Positions 1 through 12,376 of a stretch of 64,000 nt of DNA are shown in pieces (within the stretch, counting starts at the first letter, position 1; every line of letters begins with the position of its first letter). Made by a program: the position numbers and the translations under genes. The notes under the pieces are model-generated. The model was not told the origin of the DNA. It saw nothing but the letters and a program-made list of their open reading frames with translations, and ran no database searches. Source of the stretch: Hymenoscyphus infarciens (lineage: Eukaryota; Ascomycota; Leotiomycetes; Helotiales; Helotiaceae); contig LLCB01000153.1 in the NCBI GenBank assembly GCA_001414345.1, positions 62,001-126,000 of the forward strand. Direction: 5' to 3'.

Positions 1-1955
1 CCAACCTTTTCATCTTTCAGAGAAATTGACCCAAGAATAAAGTTCATTGTTTTTCTCAAAGGCCAACCACAAAGCCTACATTGGAAATTGGGATGTCCTC
101 AAATTTAGCTCCAAAAGACTCGTTGTGGGCCGTGATTGAAAGAATGGGAGCAAGTGAAGTTCTCATTCTTATAGTAGGGGCTAACGTGTTGAGGAAACAC
201 GCGTTGCCGTGCAGGTATATACTAGAATAGGACAGTGACAAGTCACTTTAACCAGAACCAACAGTACCTGCAGGTGAGCCAAACGGTGAAACGGGGGGAG
301 TTGAGACAAGACTCTCTACAGTAGTCTAATAATCTAGCTAATATTCTAAAGCCAAAAATAAGCAGTATTAGCAATAGTAATAAAATTGTTAAATAAGATA
401 ATAAATACTTCTTAAATTAGCACTTAGAATAGTATAAAGTAAATAGGTTTTAATACTCTATGATAATGTAAGTAATAAGAGAGATAATAATAATCTCTAG
501 TATAAAAGTAAATATAGAATATTTTCTTTTATGAATAAAAAGAGTTTTTTTATTGTTAAAATATAAGAATATCAAAAATCTTTAAAATAAACGAGTGATA
601 AATACTAGAATATTAGTCTTTCTAAACATAAGTAAAATTAGTCTTATTTTAACTCTTTTTTAGTTTACTAGAAACTAAGAAATTATAGCTTTTTAAAAAG
701 TATGAGAAGATTAAATTTAAAATATATGAAAGATAATGAAGTTTATAAACATCTCGCATTTAATTTGTCTAGTTTATAAGAATATAACGAGCTTTTAATT
801 TAATTTTAAATACTTCTTACTTTATAAACTTTCACTGATTTAAGTTTAGCTATCTAAGTTCTAACGACTTCTCAACTTCCACTCGTATATCTCTCGCGTA
901 AGAAAGGAACGTCCTACTGTCCTCGCGAAAAAAATGAGTCTGGTTAGGAGAGTTACAATCTTTAAAACCCCCGCATTCCCCTTTCCCTCTCTCTTTCCTC
1001 TTCCACATCCCAAACTTCATATCACAATTGATCGCAATCACCCCAACCCCTCAATTACACACCACTGTAAGAGTCCTTGATCGAGGAAACTCCTGTAGGT
1101 TTGAACAAACAATTTTGCCTCGTAAGATATTCTCAAACGGCGAGGGTCATCGCCTCGTAGGTGTACAAATTACCCCGCAGCGGGTGAGCAAATGAGGCTG
1201 ATCAATAGCCTCATAACTATAATTACCACTAATAGGGTGACTGGAGGAGAGAGGAGAACTATTCGATTGAGAGGGATTTTGAAGTGAAGAACCTGGAGGC
1301 CAGCATTCGATGGAACCTGGAGGGGAAAGAAAGCTATCGGCACTCGGACCGAGATCGGAGGCTAGTCGGCCCGTAGTCGCCGGTATAAATTTCCAACTAG
1401 CCTCCCTTTTCCATGGGAAATAAGAATACAAACACCAATCAATCCTCATCTACCATTTATTCCCTCAATTTCCCTCTCTTTTGCACAGTCTTCCTCATTC
1501 GTATAAGTGCAGGAAATTGACACAGACTTTACACAAAAGCCAGTCTCACTACCCTTGCAACCCGCATGCCCGCGCGGCTGCATAGCTTCCACCTACCTTC
1601 GAGCCTTCTCCCCTCACCTCCCCACGCTGAGAATTTCGACGACTTCTCTTCGCATGAATAAGGGATACTCAGCTTTCTACCTCTTCACTTTTGCCGAAAG
1701 CAACACTTGAGAAGCAGTCGTCGATCCACAATCCTTCCACAATTCTTCAGGTTTGTTTATGACGTCGTTCAGCACATGCTATCCAGCTTTCACCTTTGCT
1801 GAACTTCACTTTAGCATAACCCTTTTCAAATAGAGGCACATCTCTTGTAAGCTCTTTCTCTGAATTTCTAATCGTATGCTAACCATTGACAGCTCTTTCT
1901 CCACCTCACCGACTTCGCCTAAATCCCCAAAAGTTCGAGCACGCGACACCAGAAA
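1..1955. other. Gene-free left edge with short AT-rich relic
   Basis: No convincing coding region is seen on either strand. Positions about 310-840 are strongly AT-rich and TpA-rich with no long frame, like a small RIP-degraded repeat. The part from 1500 to 1955 is pyrimidine-rich and is probably the 5' leader and promoter of the ethanolamine kinase gene. Confidence 0.5.
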
Positions 1956-3376
1956 ATGGGGGAACCAACAGGACCTGCCACCAAGGCGGGAAGCGTTCGA
2001 TTCATTCCTCTAACCTACAACCAAGACGAATCCCAAACCTCAGCTTTACGCTTGATCCTCACCCTCCGACCTGAATGGGAGCATACCGATGGAAAGATTG
2101 AGTTTATTAGATTCACGGATGGAATCACAAACACGTTGCTGAAAGTGGTTAACAAGAGACCTGGTTTATCGCCAGAGGAAATTGACAATGAAGCAGTTCT
2201 CTTGAGAGCCTATGGACAAGGAACGGATCTCATAATTGATCGAGAACGAGAGACCCAAAACCACGAGCTCCTCATGCAGCACAAGCTTGCCCCGGAATTG
2301 CTGGCTCGATTTCACAATGGAATGCTTTACCGGTTCATTCGAGGAGCTGTGACATCCCCAGCAGATCTCCGACGACAGGGTATTTGGAGGGCTGTAGCTA
2401 CGAGATTGGCAGAGTGGCACGCCGTTGTTCCTTGTATTCCTTCATCCCGAGAACCTTTGGCTGCCGAAATTGGAGGAAGTGAAGAATTCGGAATCCCCGC
2501 TCCTACGCCAAGTAAGAAAGACCCGGCACTACAAGCAGCTATTGACAATGTCGCTCCCGGAAAACCTGCGCCGAACGTATGGACCGTTATGCAAAAATGG
2601 ATTTACGCTCTTCCTACCTCGACAGAGGCGCAAATTCTCCGACAAGCAACTTTACAGAAGGAATTAACTAGACTGGTTGAGGAGTTCGGCAACCGCCCAG
2701 GACTAGGTACAGATGGCGTGAGTTTCTTCCTACCAATACACATACATGCCACAATTGCCTTTGAGTGATGCCAGTCCCAGTCCCTTCCACATTGAAGCCC
2801 TAGGCCGGACCATTGGTGACATGAACGGATTCCCATACTGACATGTGCCAGCTGGTTTTTGCCCATTGCGACTTGTTAAGTGGTAACGTAATCGTCCTAC
2901 CAAAACCCTCAGGTGCCACAGCAGAAGCCGGTGAGCCCAAAGAGATAGTCAGTTTCATCGACTACGAATACGCAACGCCATCACCGGCCGCATTCGATAT
3001 TGCCAACCACCTGGCCGAATGGGGAGGATTTGACTGTGAGCACCAACTCTTGCCCACCAGATCACAAAGGAAAGACTTCATCCGGGAGTACATCCGAAGT
3101 TACTTTTCCTTCCAAAGCGACAAGACCGATGTAGATGAGAAGACCGAAGTCCAAAAGCTCTTTGACGAAGTAGATGTCTGGCGAGGAATCCCGGGTTTCT
3201 ATTGGGGTATTTGGGCCCTGATTCAAGCTACCATCTCCCAGATCGACTTTGACTATGCTTCGTATGCTGAGGTCAGACTTGGCGAGTACTGGTCTTGGCG
3301 TGCGGAGGAGGATGGAAGTCGTGCTGCTGCGGGGAAGGAGATGCCATTGAGAGAACGACGATGGTCTGAGGAATGA
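1956..3376 (+). CDS. EKI1: Ethanolamine kinase (choline/ethanolamine kinase family)
   Basis: Two exons, 1956-2717 and 2852-3376, are joined in phase 0 by a 134-bp GTGAGT...CAG intron to give 428 aa. The protein should phosphorylate ethanolamine with ATP, the first step of the CDP-ethanolamine (Kennedy) route to phosphatidylethanolamine, in the cytosol. The N-terminal part carries RFTDGITNTLLKVV, typical of ethanolamine rather than choline kinases. Exon 2 begins with the Brenner kinase motif HCDLLSGNV (H-x-D-x4-N), followed by the metal-binding segment SFIDYEYA and AFDIANHLAEW. The splice falls just before the Brenner motif. The start chosen is the first ATG of the frame, after a pyrimidine-rich leader. 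Length fits the family. Choline kinase activity cannot be excluded. Confidence 0.93.
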
Positions 3377-4944
3377 TGATCCAAAAATGACAGCGTTTTA
3401 TGCACATATCGATCGATGATATACTCCCTTTCTGTCTGTATGTATGCTTTGGGTGGTTCTCTCTAGGGTCTGGTCTCTTCTTGGCTTCAACGCCGATTGA
3501 GGAAAATTGGATAGATTTGGAGGGGATTCGGGCATGGGAGTTATCTACACAAAAAGAACATTTACTGGAGGCGCCTTTCTGTCTTCAACGACGATGATTT
3601 ACCTGGCGGGGGGATTATATTTGAGAATGCTCTAGGCCTAAATTTATATACTTCTAATACTATATGATCGCGCATCCTTTCTTGAGCTAGATGGATCTCA
3701 ATTCGTGAGTCTATTGTGCATCAGTATCGAGGGTTGCTCCTGACCACCATACTGAATGTTCCGAGCAGGAAAGTGTGGTGGTAGGCAAGTTTGAAACTGA
3801 ATGTTGGTTCTGGCACAGGTTGAGGTCCCTCTTTCCTTCCCTCACTTGGTCCTGTCTCTCTACCACCGGCGGCGACAGGACTCACTATTTCTCTTCCACT
3901 ACCTATCATAATCCTTTATTCACTATCAACGGCACATCACTCCAAAACCCTTATCACACACCCCTCAGTGAGCGTGAACTGCACTTGTATTTTTGAAAAC
4001 TTGTTTAGAGATACAGCACCGTGGCGTTTTGGTTGGTTGGTAGATTGTTTTCTGTTTGAAGACTTCTTTTTTTCTTCTTTCTTTATGGCTTCATGAACTT
4101 TTGTTCGGGGGATGAGTCCTTAATGGAGCGAGAGGGGAGGTGTTGCTGATGTGTCCTTGCCGATGAAGTGACACCGCGTAGAAACCCCTTGAGTTGGTTA
4201 TTATCATTCCCAGCCTCGTGTTTCCTGGATGCAAAAGCCGAACCTCGCTCTTTCCTGGTTTGCGTCTTTCTAGATTCCAATTTATACGACTTTATGAAGA
4301 AAATGACAAATATGTCAGCCTAACCTTTCTTTCTGTTTTCCTCCCAGTCCAAGTTTTACTTGCGGACTTCATACCATATTGGAAACCCAGGCCCGGAGCC
4401 TGGTCTCCCAATACAACGAATTTGGGCCTAACCGAGGTAGAAATTCCTGGAGACGAGAAAATAAAGTTCCAATTATTGAAAACTGGGGAGGGAAATGCAA
4501 GTACAAGGTACATAACTGATATTTTCCTTGATGAAAGTTGGCACTACCAACTCCGAAATCTGTGATTTGCTACTAGATCAGATGAGATCGTCTCTGCGAC
4601 TTGCAACAAAACAAATTGTTTGACTACTTGGGGAGTCAATATATGTATGCACTTGCGCAGTACTCAGGAACAAATGGGTACTGCTTGCATGGTAGAGAAG
4701 AATGTCCACTTGAATATGACATGCTGCCCAGAGGCAGGAATGATGGGATTGAATTTGGGCTATGTTCCGTAGAGGAGCAGGAGGTTGTTGAGAAGGGCCG
4801 GGGATCCGACTTCGGATCGAGAAAAGAGTGAATCTAAACACCGCCGCTACCTCCACCCAACCCAAATCCACATCTCCAGCCTCGCCCAAGGCTGTACCTC
4901 TCACTCCAACAACCACAACCACAACCCCCAAACCAACCACAGCA
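3377..4944. other. Intergenic, no gene recognised
   Basis: Only short unconvincing frames are present, including one of 123 codons at 4194-4565 that has no recognisable domain. The last 200 bases are C- and A-rich and form the likely leader of the next gene. Confidence 0.5.
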
Positions 4945-5970
4945 ATGTCTTCAGAAGCCTCCCTCTACGGAATCCGCAATCCTAAATCTCAACCCAAAGA
5001 ACTCTCCTCCTCCACCTCCCTAGCTTTCTCCTCAACCCTCTCCTCCCTCCTCTCAACCTCCACCTCCCGTCCCACAACCCAAGGACGACCCCGCCCCTCC
5101 AAAGCCCCCAAAGACGATATCTTCTCCTCTCACAACCGAAATACAAAGAAGCGCGCCCTCGCAGATCTCGAGCCCTCCAGCGATGACGAAGCTAGACGCA
5201 GTCGCGGTCGCAAGAAAGAGGATTTGGGGACGGTAAATGATGCGCTTCTTCATTTAAGTAAGAGGAAATTGGAGAAGAAAGCGAAGCTGTATAAGGAGAT
5301 GAAGAGGAGAGATTATGTGGCTTTGGAAGGGGAACCGGGGGAGGATCTCGTGGATTTTGATAGGAAATGGGTTGAGGGGGAGGGAGGTCGCTCTTCTTCC
5401 GAGGACGAGCATGAGGGCGCCGGCGAAGGAGGAGAGATTATAGATTACGAAGATGAATACGGACGGTTACGAAAAGGCACAAGAGCAGACGCGGAGAGAA
5501 TGGAGAGGAGGAAACTAAATAAAGTTCTTGGACAGGAGGAACTGGATCGTATATCTGCACGACCTTCAATGCCTTCAAAACTCATTTATGGGGATACGGT
5601 TCAAACGCTGGCATTCAATCCTGATGAGCCGGTGGTGGAGAAGATGGAAGCACTTGCTGGGAAGAGGGATAGGAGTATGACGCCACCGCCACAACAACAT
5701 TATGAGGCGGATAAGGAGTTCCGTATTAAAGGCGTTGGGTTCTACAGCTTCTCAAAAGACGAAGCCACGAGGAAACAGGAGATGGAAGCATTAGAAGCGG
5801 AGAGATTAGAAACCGAACGGAAAAGGAAAGAGCGGGAGGACAAGAAAGAACAACGGAAGAAGGAGATTGAGGAACGGAGGAGGGCAATCGGGGAGAAGAG
5901 AGCGAAGAAACAGGCTGAGAACTTTTTGGATGGCTTAGGTGCTGATCTTAATCCGTCTGTGGAGGATTGA
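4945..5970 (+). CDS. CCDC174-like coiled-coil protein (DUF4078 family)
   Basis: Single exon of 341 aa. The frame is open further upstream to 4828, but the extra 39 residues are a low-complexity Thr/Pro tract; MSSEASLYGIRNPK from 4945 looks like the natural start. The N-terminal third is Ser-rich and basic. The middle has DALLHLSKRKLEKKAKLYKEM and an acidic DYEDEYGRLRKGT block. The C-terminal part carries GVGFYSFSKDEATRKQEMEA and then a long Lys/Arg/Glu coiled coil to residue 325. The DYEDE(Y/F)GR and GVGFY(S/Q)FSKDE blocks are hallmarks of CCDC174, a nuclear protein linked in animals to RNA processing. The function in fungi is inferred from family only. Confidence 0.85.
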   Translation: MSSEASLYGIRNPKSQPKELSSSTSLAFSSTLSSLLSTSTSRPTTQGRPRPSKAPKDDIFSSHNRNTKKRALADLEPSSDDEARRSRGRKKEDLGTVNDALLHLSKRKLEKKAKLYKEMKRRDYVALEGEPGEDLVDFDRKWVEGEGGRSSSEDEHEGAGEGGEIIDYEDEYGRLRKGTRADAERMERRKLNKVLGQEELDRISARPSMPSKLIYGDTVQTLAFNPDEPVVEKMEALAGKRDRSMTPPPQQHYEADKEFRIKGVGFYSFSKDEATRKQEMEALEAERLETERKRKEREDKKEQRKKEIEERRRAIGEKRAKKQAENFLDGLGADLNPSVED

Positions 5971-7592
5971 TCCAGTTACTTATTATTCTACCCTTTCTAT
6001 ATTTCCATGATACCCTATTCAACCAATGACCGTCATTTACAAACTACTCAACGCGTGGTATTCATTCGTATAGCATATATAATCCGGGGTATCTGCTTGA
6101 CGCCTAAAAACACACACACGAAACAAGATAAGCTCCCCGAAACACAACCTTTCTCCTTTCAAAACGCATCATATTAATGAACTGCCAACCCACCCCAAAC
6201 TTCCCCTCACTCCCTCTAATAGAAGTAGCCAACATCCCATCTCGGGATCTCGGCAAACCCAAGACCCAAAACACGGAACGAGAACATCAATCTACCAGAA
6301 AATCCCTAAAGAGAAAAGTCCATAATTCCAAACGCCAATTCTAGAGTTCCACATATATTAACCCACCCGTCCCCAACTTGCTAACGAGTATTTTCCCCAC
6401 CCCCCTCAAGATTCTTATCCAAGTTCCCAAGCCAAGACCCCCAGCCTCTCGAACAAGCCTTTCCAAGACTCTGGATAAAACTTCCCACTTATGCTAAATC
6501 GCCTCGCTGTTTTGACTAAATCGCCTCCGCACTTGACCTCATTAAGCACTCTACCCGCACCTCACAACGCCTATCTTCAACACCATTTGTTATTTTTGAG
6601 GGGATTGTAACCTAGTTTGCTGGGTTAGGTTTAGTAGTTAGAGTTAGGGTTAGTAAGATATAAGTTAAATGTTATATGTTTATTCTCCTTAAGCAGTGGT
6701 TTTTTTAATAGTCAGAACACTCCTAATTGGGTTAGTGCGAGGCGATTTAGTCAAAACGATTTAGCAAAAGCTAACCTTCCCTAACACCCTTGGTATACCC
6801 TTCGCAAGAAACTGGCACGACTGGATACCCCAAAACATGACAAGAGACGACCCGACCCGGTCGTACGTCCAAAAGTGACAAGTTCGTGTCCGGTCTCTCT
6901 TACTCTCCCATTTGCTTTCTCGCCAATTATAGTTTTGAGTTTCAATAGCTTGGAAGTTTAATAAAATAACGAGATATATCAATAAAAGAGTTTAAATATT
7001 TTTCATTTATGACTATCTTGCTTGCTATCTAGACAGGGCAATTAACTTCTTCCTCAGCAAACCAAACAAGGGAGAACCAAAAAAAAAGGTAAAAAAAGAA
7101 AACCAGATCAGAGGTAGACTAGACAACTGTTGTCCAAAATAGGTCCCGAGCCATCCCGTAATTGCTTAGAAAATACTTTAGCAGCAAAATTATCCCATTC
7201 ATACCCCAAAACAGAATCGAAGAAATTGGTGCTGCTCCCCGATCCTCCCTTGTAGATGCCGGCGCTTCGCCCAGGATTTCCATCCATCCCTTGCTTGCAA
7301 AAAGCAAAAAATATAAACAGGAGCTGATAGATTTCCCTTTCCCCCTTCAATTCCCCAAAACGCCGAATGCTCCGCCTGAATACACAAAAACTATATATTC
7401 CCAGGTATCCTAAAAAACTCCGAACGTGACTTTCCAAAAAAAAAAAAGCCGATATGATGGTGCAAAATATGTAGAAGATGACACAATGTAAATACAATAA
7501 ACCATGTTAAAGTTTTCCGCTTTTTGAAATACTCCCAAAACCATGATCCACTCACTACGAGAAGGAGGAGGAATTTTCCTTCAAAATACTTT
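5971..7592. other. Intergenic, holds one inverted-repeat element
   Basis: It lies between a plus-strand gene end and a minus-strand gene end. Apart from the inverted-repeat element at 6492-6766, no gene or RNA is recognised. The right part is A-rich and is probably the 3' UTR of the membrane protein gene. Confidence 0.5.
6492..6766. mobile_element. MITE-like inverted-repeat element X (275 bp)
   Basis: The left arm starts TGCTAAATCG at 6492 and continues to about 6537; the right arm, 6731-6766, is its reverse complement except for an 8-bp insertion in the left arm and one or two single-base changes. Both arms contain TTTTGACTAAATCGCCTC. The interior has no coding frame and contains GTTAGAGTTAGGGTTAG, a degenerate telomere-like stretch. 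No clear target-site duplication was seen. Confidence 0.7.
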
Positions 7593-9914
7593 TCATGTAT
7601 ACAACCAGACGCAACCACACTTGTTTCCAGAACCGGCTTCGCGTTCAGCCACCGGTTCATGGCGCTCCTCTTGACTATGACTGAACAAGGAGGAACGTTT
7701 TGAGAAGGAGGTGGCTTCTGTCTCATTCAAGTACACCATGGTAGGTTGGTTGGAGGCGTTGAGTTTAGGGGTCGCGCTATTGTCGGCGTTGATGGAATAT
7801 TTCATGCAATAAGGGGGAACGACTTGAGGACCGCTCGAGACCCGATGTTCTTGGATCTTGACTACTTTTCCATAAGCCGGAATCATGTTGTATTGCTGGC
7901 CAATGAATGAAGGAGGTGAGCCGCCGCCTGATGGTGGATAGCTGGACGCGGTTGGGACGCTGGAGTAAGTAGCGGAACTAGCTGCGGCCGTCGGTGTAGC
8001 GGGGGAGGAGGATGAGGTGACTTGGTTGTTTAAATTTGCACCAAATGAACTCGTCTGGTTGGGATAAATAAACGCCTCGAGGACGGTTCCGTTCCAGTAA
8101 CAAAACCAGACCTCTTCTCCTGGCGAGGCGACACCTTTCCGACTGAATTCATTGGTCTCATGTCGGTCTCCTGTTGTTCCTCGTTTCGATACTTGGGCCA
8201 ATTCCTCGTTGCGCAAGATGACGATCTTGTTGTAGGGCACCTGGAACCACCATGCAGGGCCCCTAGCGGTCTCGTCGGCGTCCTTGACAAGATGCATGAC
8301 TTGATCTGTTTGAAATGTTGGAGCTTGAGCACCGTATGTCCAAGCCTTTAATGATTGATTCCCGTAATTGAGAAGTATTTCGTTGTTGTCGACTAAACTG
8401 GGAGATTCATTAATAGCCTTGATGCTCATCTGGACTGGCCCAGGGCCCATTCCGATATTGCAAGACCAGGTATTGCTTTGTGCAGTATTTTGAAGGCATG
8501 TGGCTTGATTTAGAGAAGGAGGGCCAATAGGCACTATAAAAGTACCGGTCGGAAGAGCTGGGAGACCGGTGGGAACAGCAGTAAGTGGGGTAGCATCATA
8601 TGTAGTAGTCATTGTTGTGCCGGTGTAGCCGTTATTAGCGCCGATGCTGCCTGAAGTCAGTATCATTGAGGGATGATGAATAATTGAGACTTACGCTTGA
8701 GGACCATTATTGTATCTGTCCTTTGGATGTTTGTTTGGAGGCTTGAGAATGGCTAGAACGGTGGCCAGTATGATTCCGAATAATACAAAAACAATTGCAA
8801 GCAGCACAAACACCCACACGGGTATAATGCCACAGACTTGCCGCCTTGCTTTCCGTTGCCACTTCTTTAACGGGGGCTTCTCTGATGCTGTGACGGCCGC
8901 GGTGTTTACTTGATGATTGCTAACTTCCGACATGATGCTTCCTCGTGATGGCGAATTCAGATTCTCTTGCGACGCAAATTCCGGATTTCGTGTTGCCAGC
9001 CCAATCCCTCCTGCCCCGGACATGGTTGGATTAGGTACTACGCCCTGGACCGCCGGGGCAACTTGAACAACTGGAACAGATGCAACAGCCGGAACGTCCA
9101 CTGACACGTTAGGTCGAGTTTTCCGTGCAAAGGCTTCGTCGGGGTACTGTGTATATGGCGGTAATTCTTCCGTATGACCATCAGGACCAATAATACCAGC
9201 AATCTCTTCTCCCTCGGGGCCAATTCGACGCTGGTAGTTGTTGTTCGAGCCAGGAAATCCCACAGGAACGGGGGTTACAGTAGGGGCCTGACTGCTTTCT
9301 GCTTCAGGGACGATGTTCTGAGGGTACATTCCGTATGGGTGCGTTGGTCCGCTAGGTCCTGCGTAAGATCTCTCCCTTTCTCTCGAAGCTATTGGGGCTG
9401 TCGACGTTGTCGCTATACTCAACGTCCTTGCTAAACGGGATTCTTGGGGATACATTTGATAAGGATGCGAAGGTCCGGAAGGTCCTCGGTATGGACTCTC
9501 GGGTCTCACGTATGGTGCTTCTGATTCCGTTGTTGACACAGGCCTCGATGGAATCGCGTTCATATTTGAAACATTTGCCGACATCCTCCTCACATCTGCC
9601 CCCATTGCACCATCGTGTCGTAAAGCAAAGGAGTCGACTCCAGTCGGTGGTTTTGCTGTACTCGACGGCCGTGGTGGAGGAATCCTCTGTTGTTGTTGTT
9701 GTTGTTGTTGCCGCTGCTGTTCAGACACGGGTGCCATTCTGTTTCCCTGGGTCATCGCGGCATTGGATGGATTGAACCCGTCTGAAATCCCCATTGCCTC
9801 CAAATCATATTCATCATTATCGTCTTCGCGTGGGTGCTCCATCGATTGTCGCATCGATGCCCTTCTATCGATTCCTCCGATTCCCGTGGACGAACGACGG
9901 TCGGGCCCAGCCAT
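7593..9914 (-). CDS. Uncharacterised fungal single-pass membrane protein
   Basis: Two exons, 8695-9914 and 7593-8646, give 757 aa. The 48-bp GTAAGT intron must use the second of two adjacent AG acceptors (CAGGCAG) to stay in frame. Residues 1-360 are a Pro/Ser/Gln-rich, probably disordered cytoplasmic part with a run of eight or nine Gln and repeated GPSGPxHPYxMYPQ motifs (two copies). Near residues 366-391 lies a hydrophobic segment, IPVWVFVLLAIVFVLFGII, preceded by KKWQRKARRQ, so the N-terminus is probably inside. The remaining 360 residues are likely extracellular, with several N-x-S/T sites, paired Cys (ATCLQN, WSCNIG) and a Ser/Ala/Pro-rich stalk. It may be the fungal DUF7820 family; I cannot assign a function. 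Confidence 0.8.
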
Positions 9915-10336
9915 TTTCTTCCCTCAACCCACAGCACAGCGACTCGGAAGTCCGCCTCAAGATCCAGTGTCAATCAATGTCCCTTCATCAATTGCGATCC
10001 TCCGTCGTCGTGATAATTGCAGGTCGTTTGCTAGAGGGTGACGGTATCAGTCGGAGGTGGATATATGATAGTGGTTGATAGTGAGGAAGGAGGTCGTTGT
10101 CGTTGTTGCAAAGGGAGTGAACGGGGAAGGAATGAATGGGCAGCGGGAGAGGAGTCTTGGCGGGTTCAGTGAGAGATGAGACACTAGAGAAAGTTCTATG
10201 GCTTGGACCAGGGCGTGCAGGTGCTGGGCTGCAGACCAAGAGCCTAAGGACCAAGGGCGAAGGGGCTTTGCCTCGCTTCGGTTGGTTTCGTCTCTCTCCG
10301 GACTTTTTCCAACCAAACATGCGCTTTCAGGGCAAG

Positions 10337-10371
10337 CAAAGACTGTAGAAAAGACTGTAGAAAAGACTGTT
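10337..10371. repeat. 12-bp tandem repeat
   Basis: About three direct copies of AAAAGACTGTAG occur in the upstream region of the membrane-protein gene. No function is evident. Confidence 0.8.
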
Positions 10372-12212
10372 CGAATACCCTGTGTTTTCATAAATCGGAT
10401 GGAACGGATTGGTAATGTACACACTCGTGTACAGTACTCGGAATCCCAAAAGATCATCAATCTGGCGTACGGATACCACGAGGACGCCGCATCAGCACCA
10501 GCATCAGCATCAGCATCACTGCGCCCGCCCTGACAAAATGGGGCACGAAGAGCTTAAACTGTGGTGACCCCTCGCATACCGTGTTCCATGCAGTCTCAAA
10601 TCTCCATGCGGTCCCAAATCCCCTCCACGATAAGGTTATCCCACCACATTCTGCAATCCAAACGGCCTGATATCATATGTACAGACCGTTACATGGCAAG
10701 AGAGTTTCCTCTTTCACTCACATCCCCATCTCCCACTCCTTGCCATCTCCATCCAACAAACTTGACACCACCACCACCAGTACACCACCCATCTTTCCTG
10801 CATGATCTCCGCGGGTACTAGTAGGTGGCTACTAGTAGAAACAGTCAAACGACCAAGGGTCTTGTCCTCTACCCCTGATTCCAATCCAAATTTGGGTCGA
10901 TCGCCTTAGCAAGAGTTATCGAATGCAACCACACATTTCGCGGGAACTGTTGAGAATCTAAACGCATCGGGGTCCCGGGGCAGTAGTGGGTAACTTCGAC
11001 TTAGGCCACGGTCGAGATGAGCCGTAACTCCCGCGATCTACTTGTGTGGTGAACCAGTCGGGTGGCGACAATACCACGTATAAAATCTCTCCATTCAACT
11101 GTTGGCCCCGTGTGAGACGGGCACATTCCAATTTGATAATTCGGACAATACTGGTTCCCTCCCGGAGACGTGCAATAGAGGGCAAGATCCCGAAACCTGA
11201 TTGGTTCCCCAGTCCCCCCCAAGTCCCAACGCCAGTATTTGTTCGCTGCAAGTGGCAGGATGAAACTTGGCAGCGTGTAGCAACCGGGCATATATCCTCA
11301 ATCCATTCGAATCACAAGATGAAATTTCACAATTCGTGAATTTTAGCCTCAATGGTGCCCTCATCCGCAGCCGCTTATTTCCGTTGACTTCACAATTCGA
11401 AATCGCCTAATTGAGCTTCATTTGGTAAATAGTCGAATTCCGTCATCGAAACAAGATCCATTCCATCGAATCTTGAATTGATAGGGCCAAAAGCAGCCGT
11501 ACTAATTCCAAATTTGGTTGAACTCAAAATCTCTTTGGTCCAGTAGGAAAGGCCCGACTACTTATCCGAAGATTTTCCCAGGCACCAATGCCGGCATCTT
11601 TTTTTCACCCACAGCCAAAATTCGTTCATCTGAAAGGTCAAATGGATGTCGAGGACTCGAGGTTTGATAGCGGTGTACGGAAACAGGCTACTATTGATAA
11701 CTCATGGTTGTTGCCAGAGACCACACGGTATGACGGGTTATATTTAGACCAAAGCCTCCCATGATTGGGTCACGAACGTCATGATTTGATTCGGTTTGTT
11801 TGGAACACTTTGGTGTCTTCGGCCAATCAATCGTGATGAGAGATCTTCGAGAGGAGACGCTTGAAGTTTTAGAAGTCTTGGGGCAGGTGAAATCTGAGAC
11901 GTGGAAAGCTTGGACATTTTGAAAGTTGCGATCCACTTTCTTGATGTCGAACCAGAATCTACGGCTGAGAATTTTTTCTTCTAGACTCTATTGATATGCG
12001 GGGAAATAGCATTAATTGTCTTGAATGTCAAAAAGAACCGCACCTTGTCAGACCAAGAATAGATTGCCAGCTGTTCTGGACTTTTATTTCAACAATAGAC
12101 AACACAATGTCGTTACCCAGATTTCATGGGTTCCGTTTCCAACATCTGATCTACCGGTAGCTTGAACTAGACCGTGGTCACTGGAAACTATTCTAGCTAG
12201 AGCTGGTGGACT

Positions 12213-12376
12213 AAAAAGGCGGCAGTAAATATTAGGTTCGTGCTATCTTGATTGTTCTAAAGCTTCTAGGGTACCTAATGTTAAATTGCTCAACGTATCT
12301 AGGGTGATTACTTTGAATTGCCCTAGATGGTTGAAACAATGAGCTAGGTAGGCAGGTACGAACACTGCCGCTTTTT
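12213..12376. mobile_element. MITE-like repeat, copy A
   Basis: The ends AAAAAGGCGGCAG and CTGCCGCTTTTT are inverted. The interior GTTAAATTGCTCAACGTATC and TTACTTTGAATTGCCC closely match copy B at 53408-53603, and the right-hand part GGCAGGTACGAAC matches copy C at 44038-44247. It has no coding capacity. Confidence 0.7.

Noticed and set aside
4194..4565. 123-codon plus-strand frame
   Set aside because: Composition and sequence give no domain, no family resemblance and no splice-supported extension.
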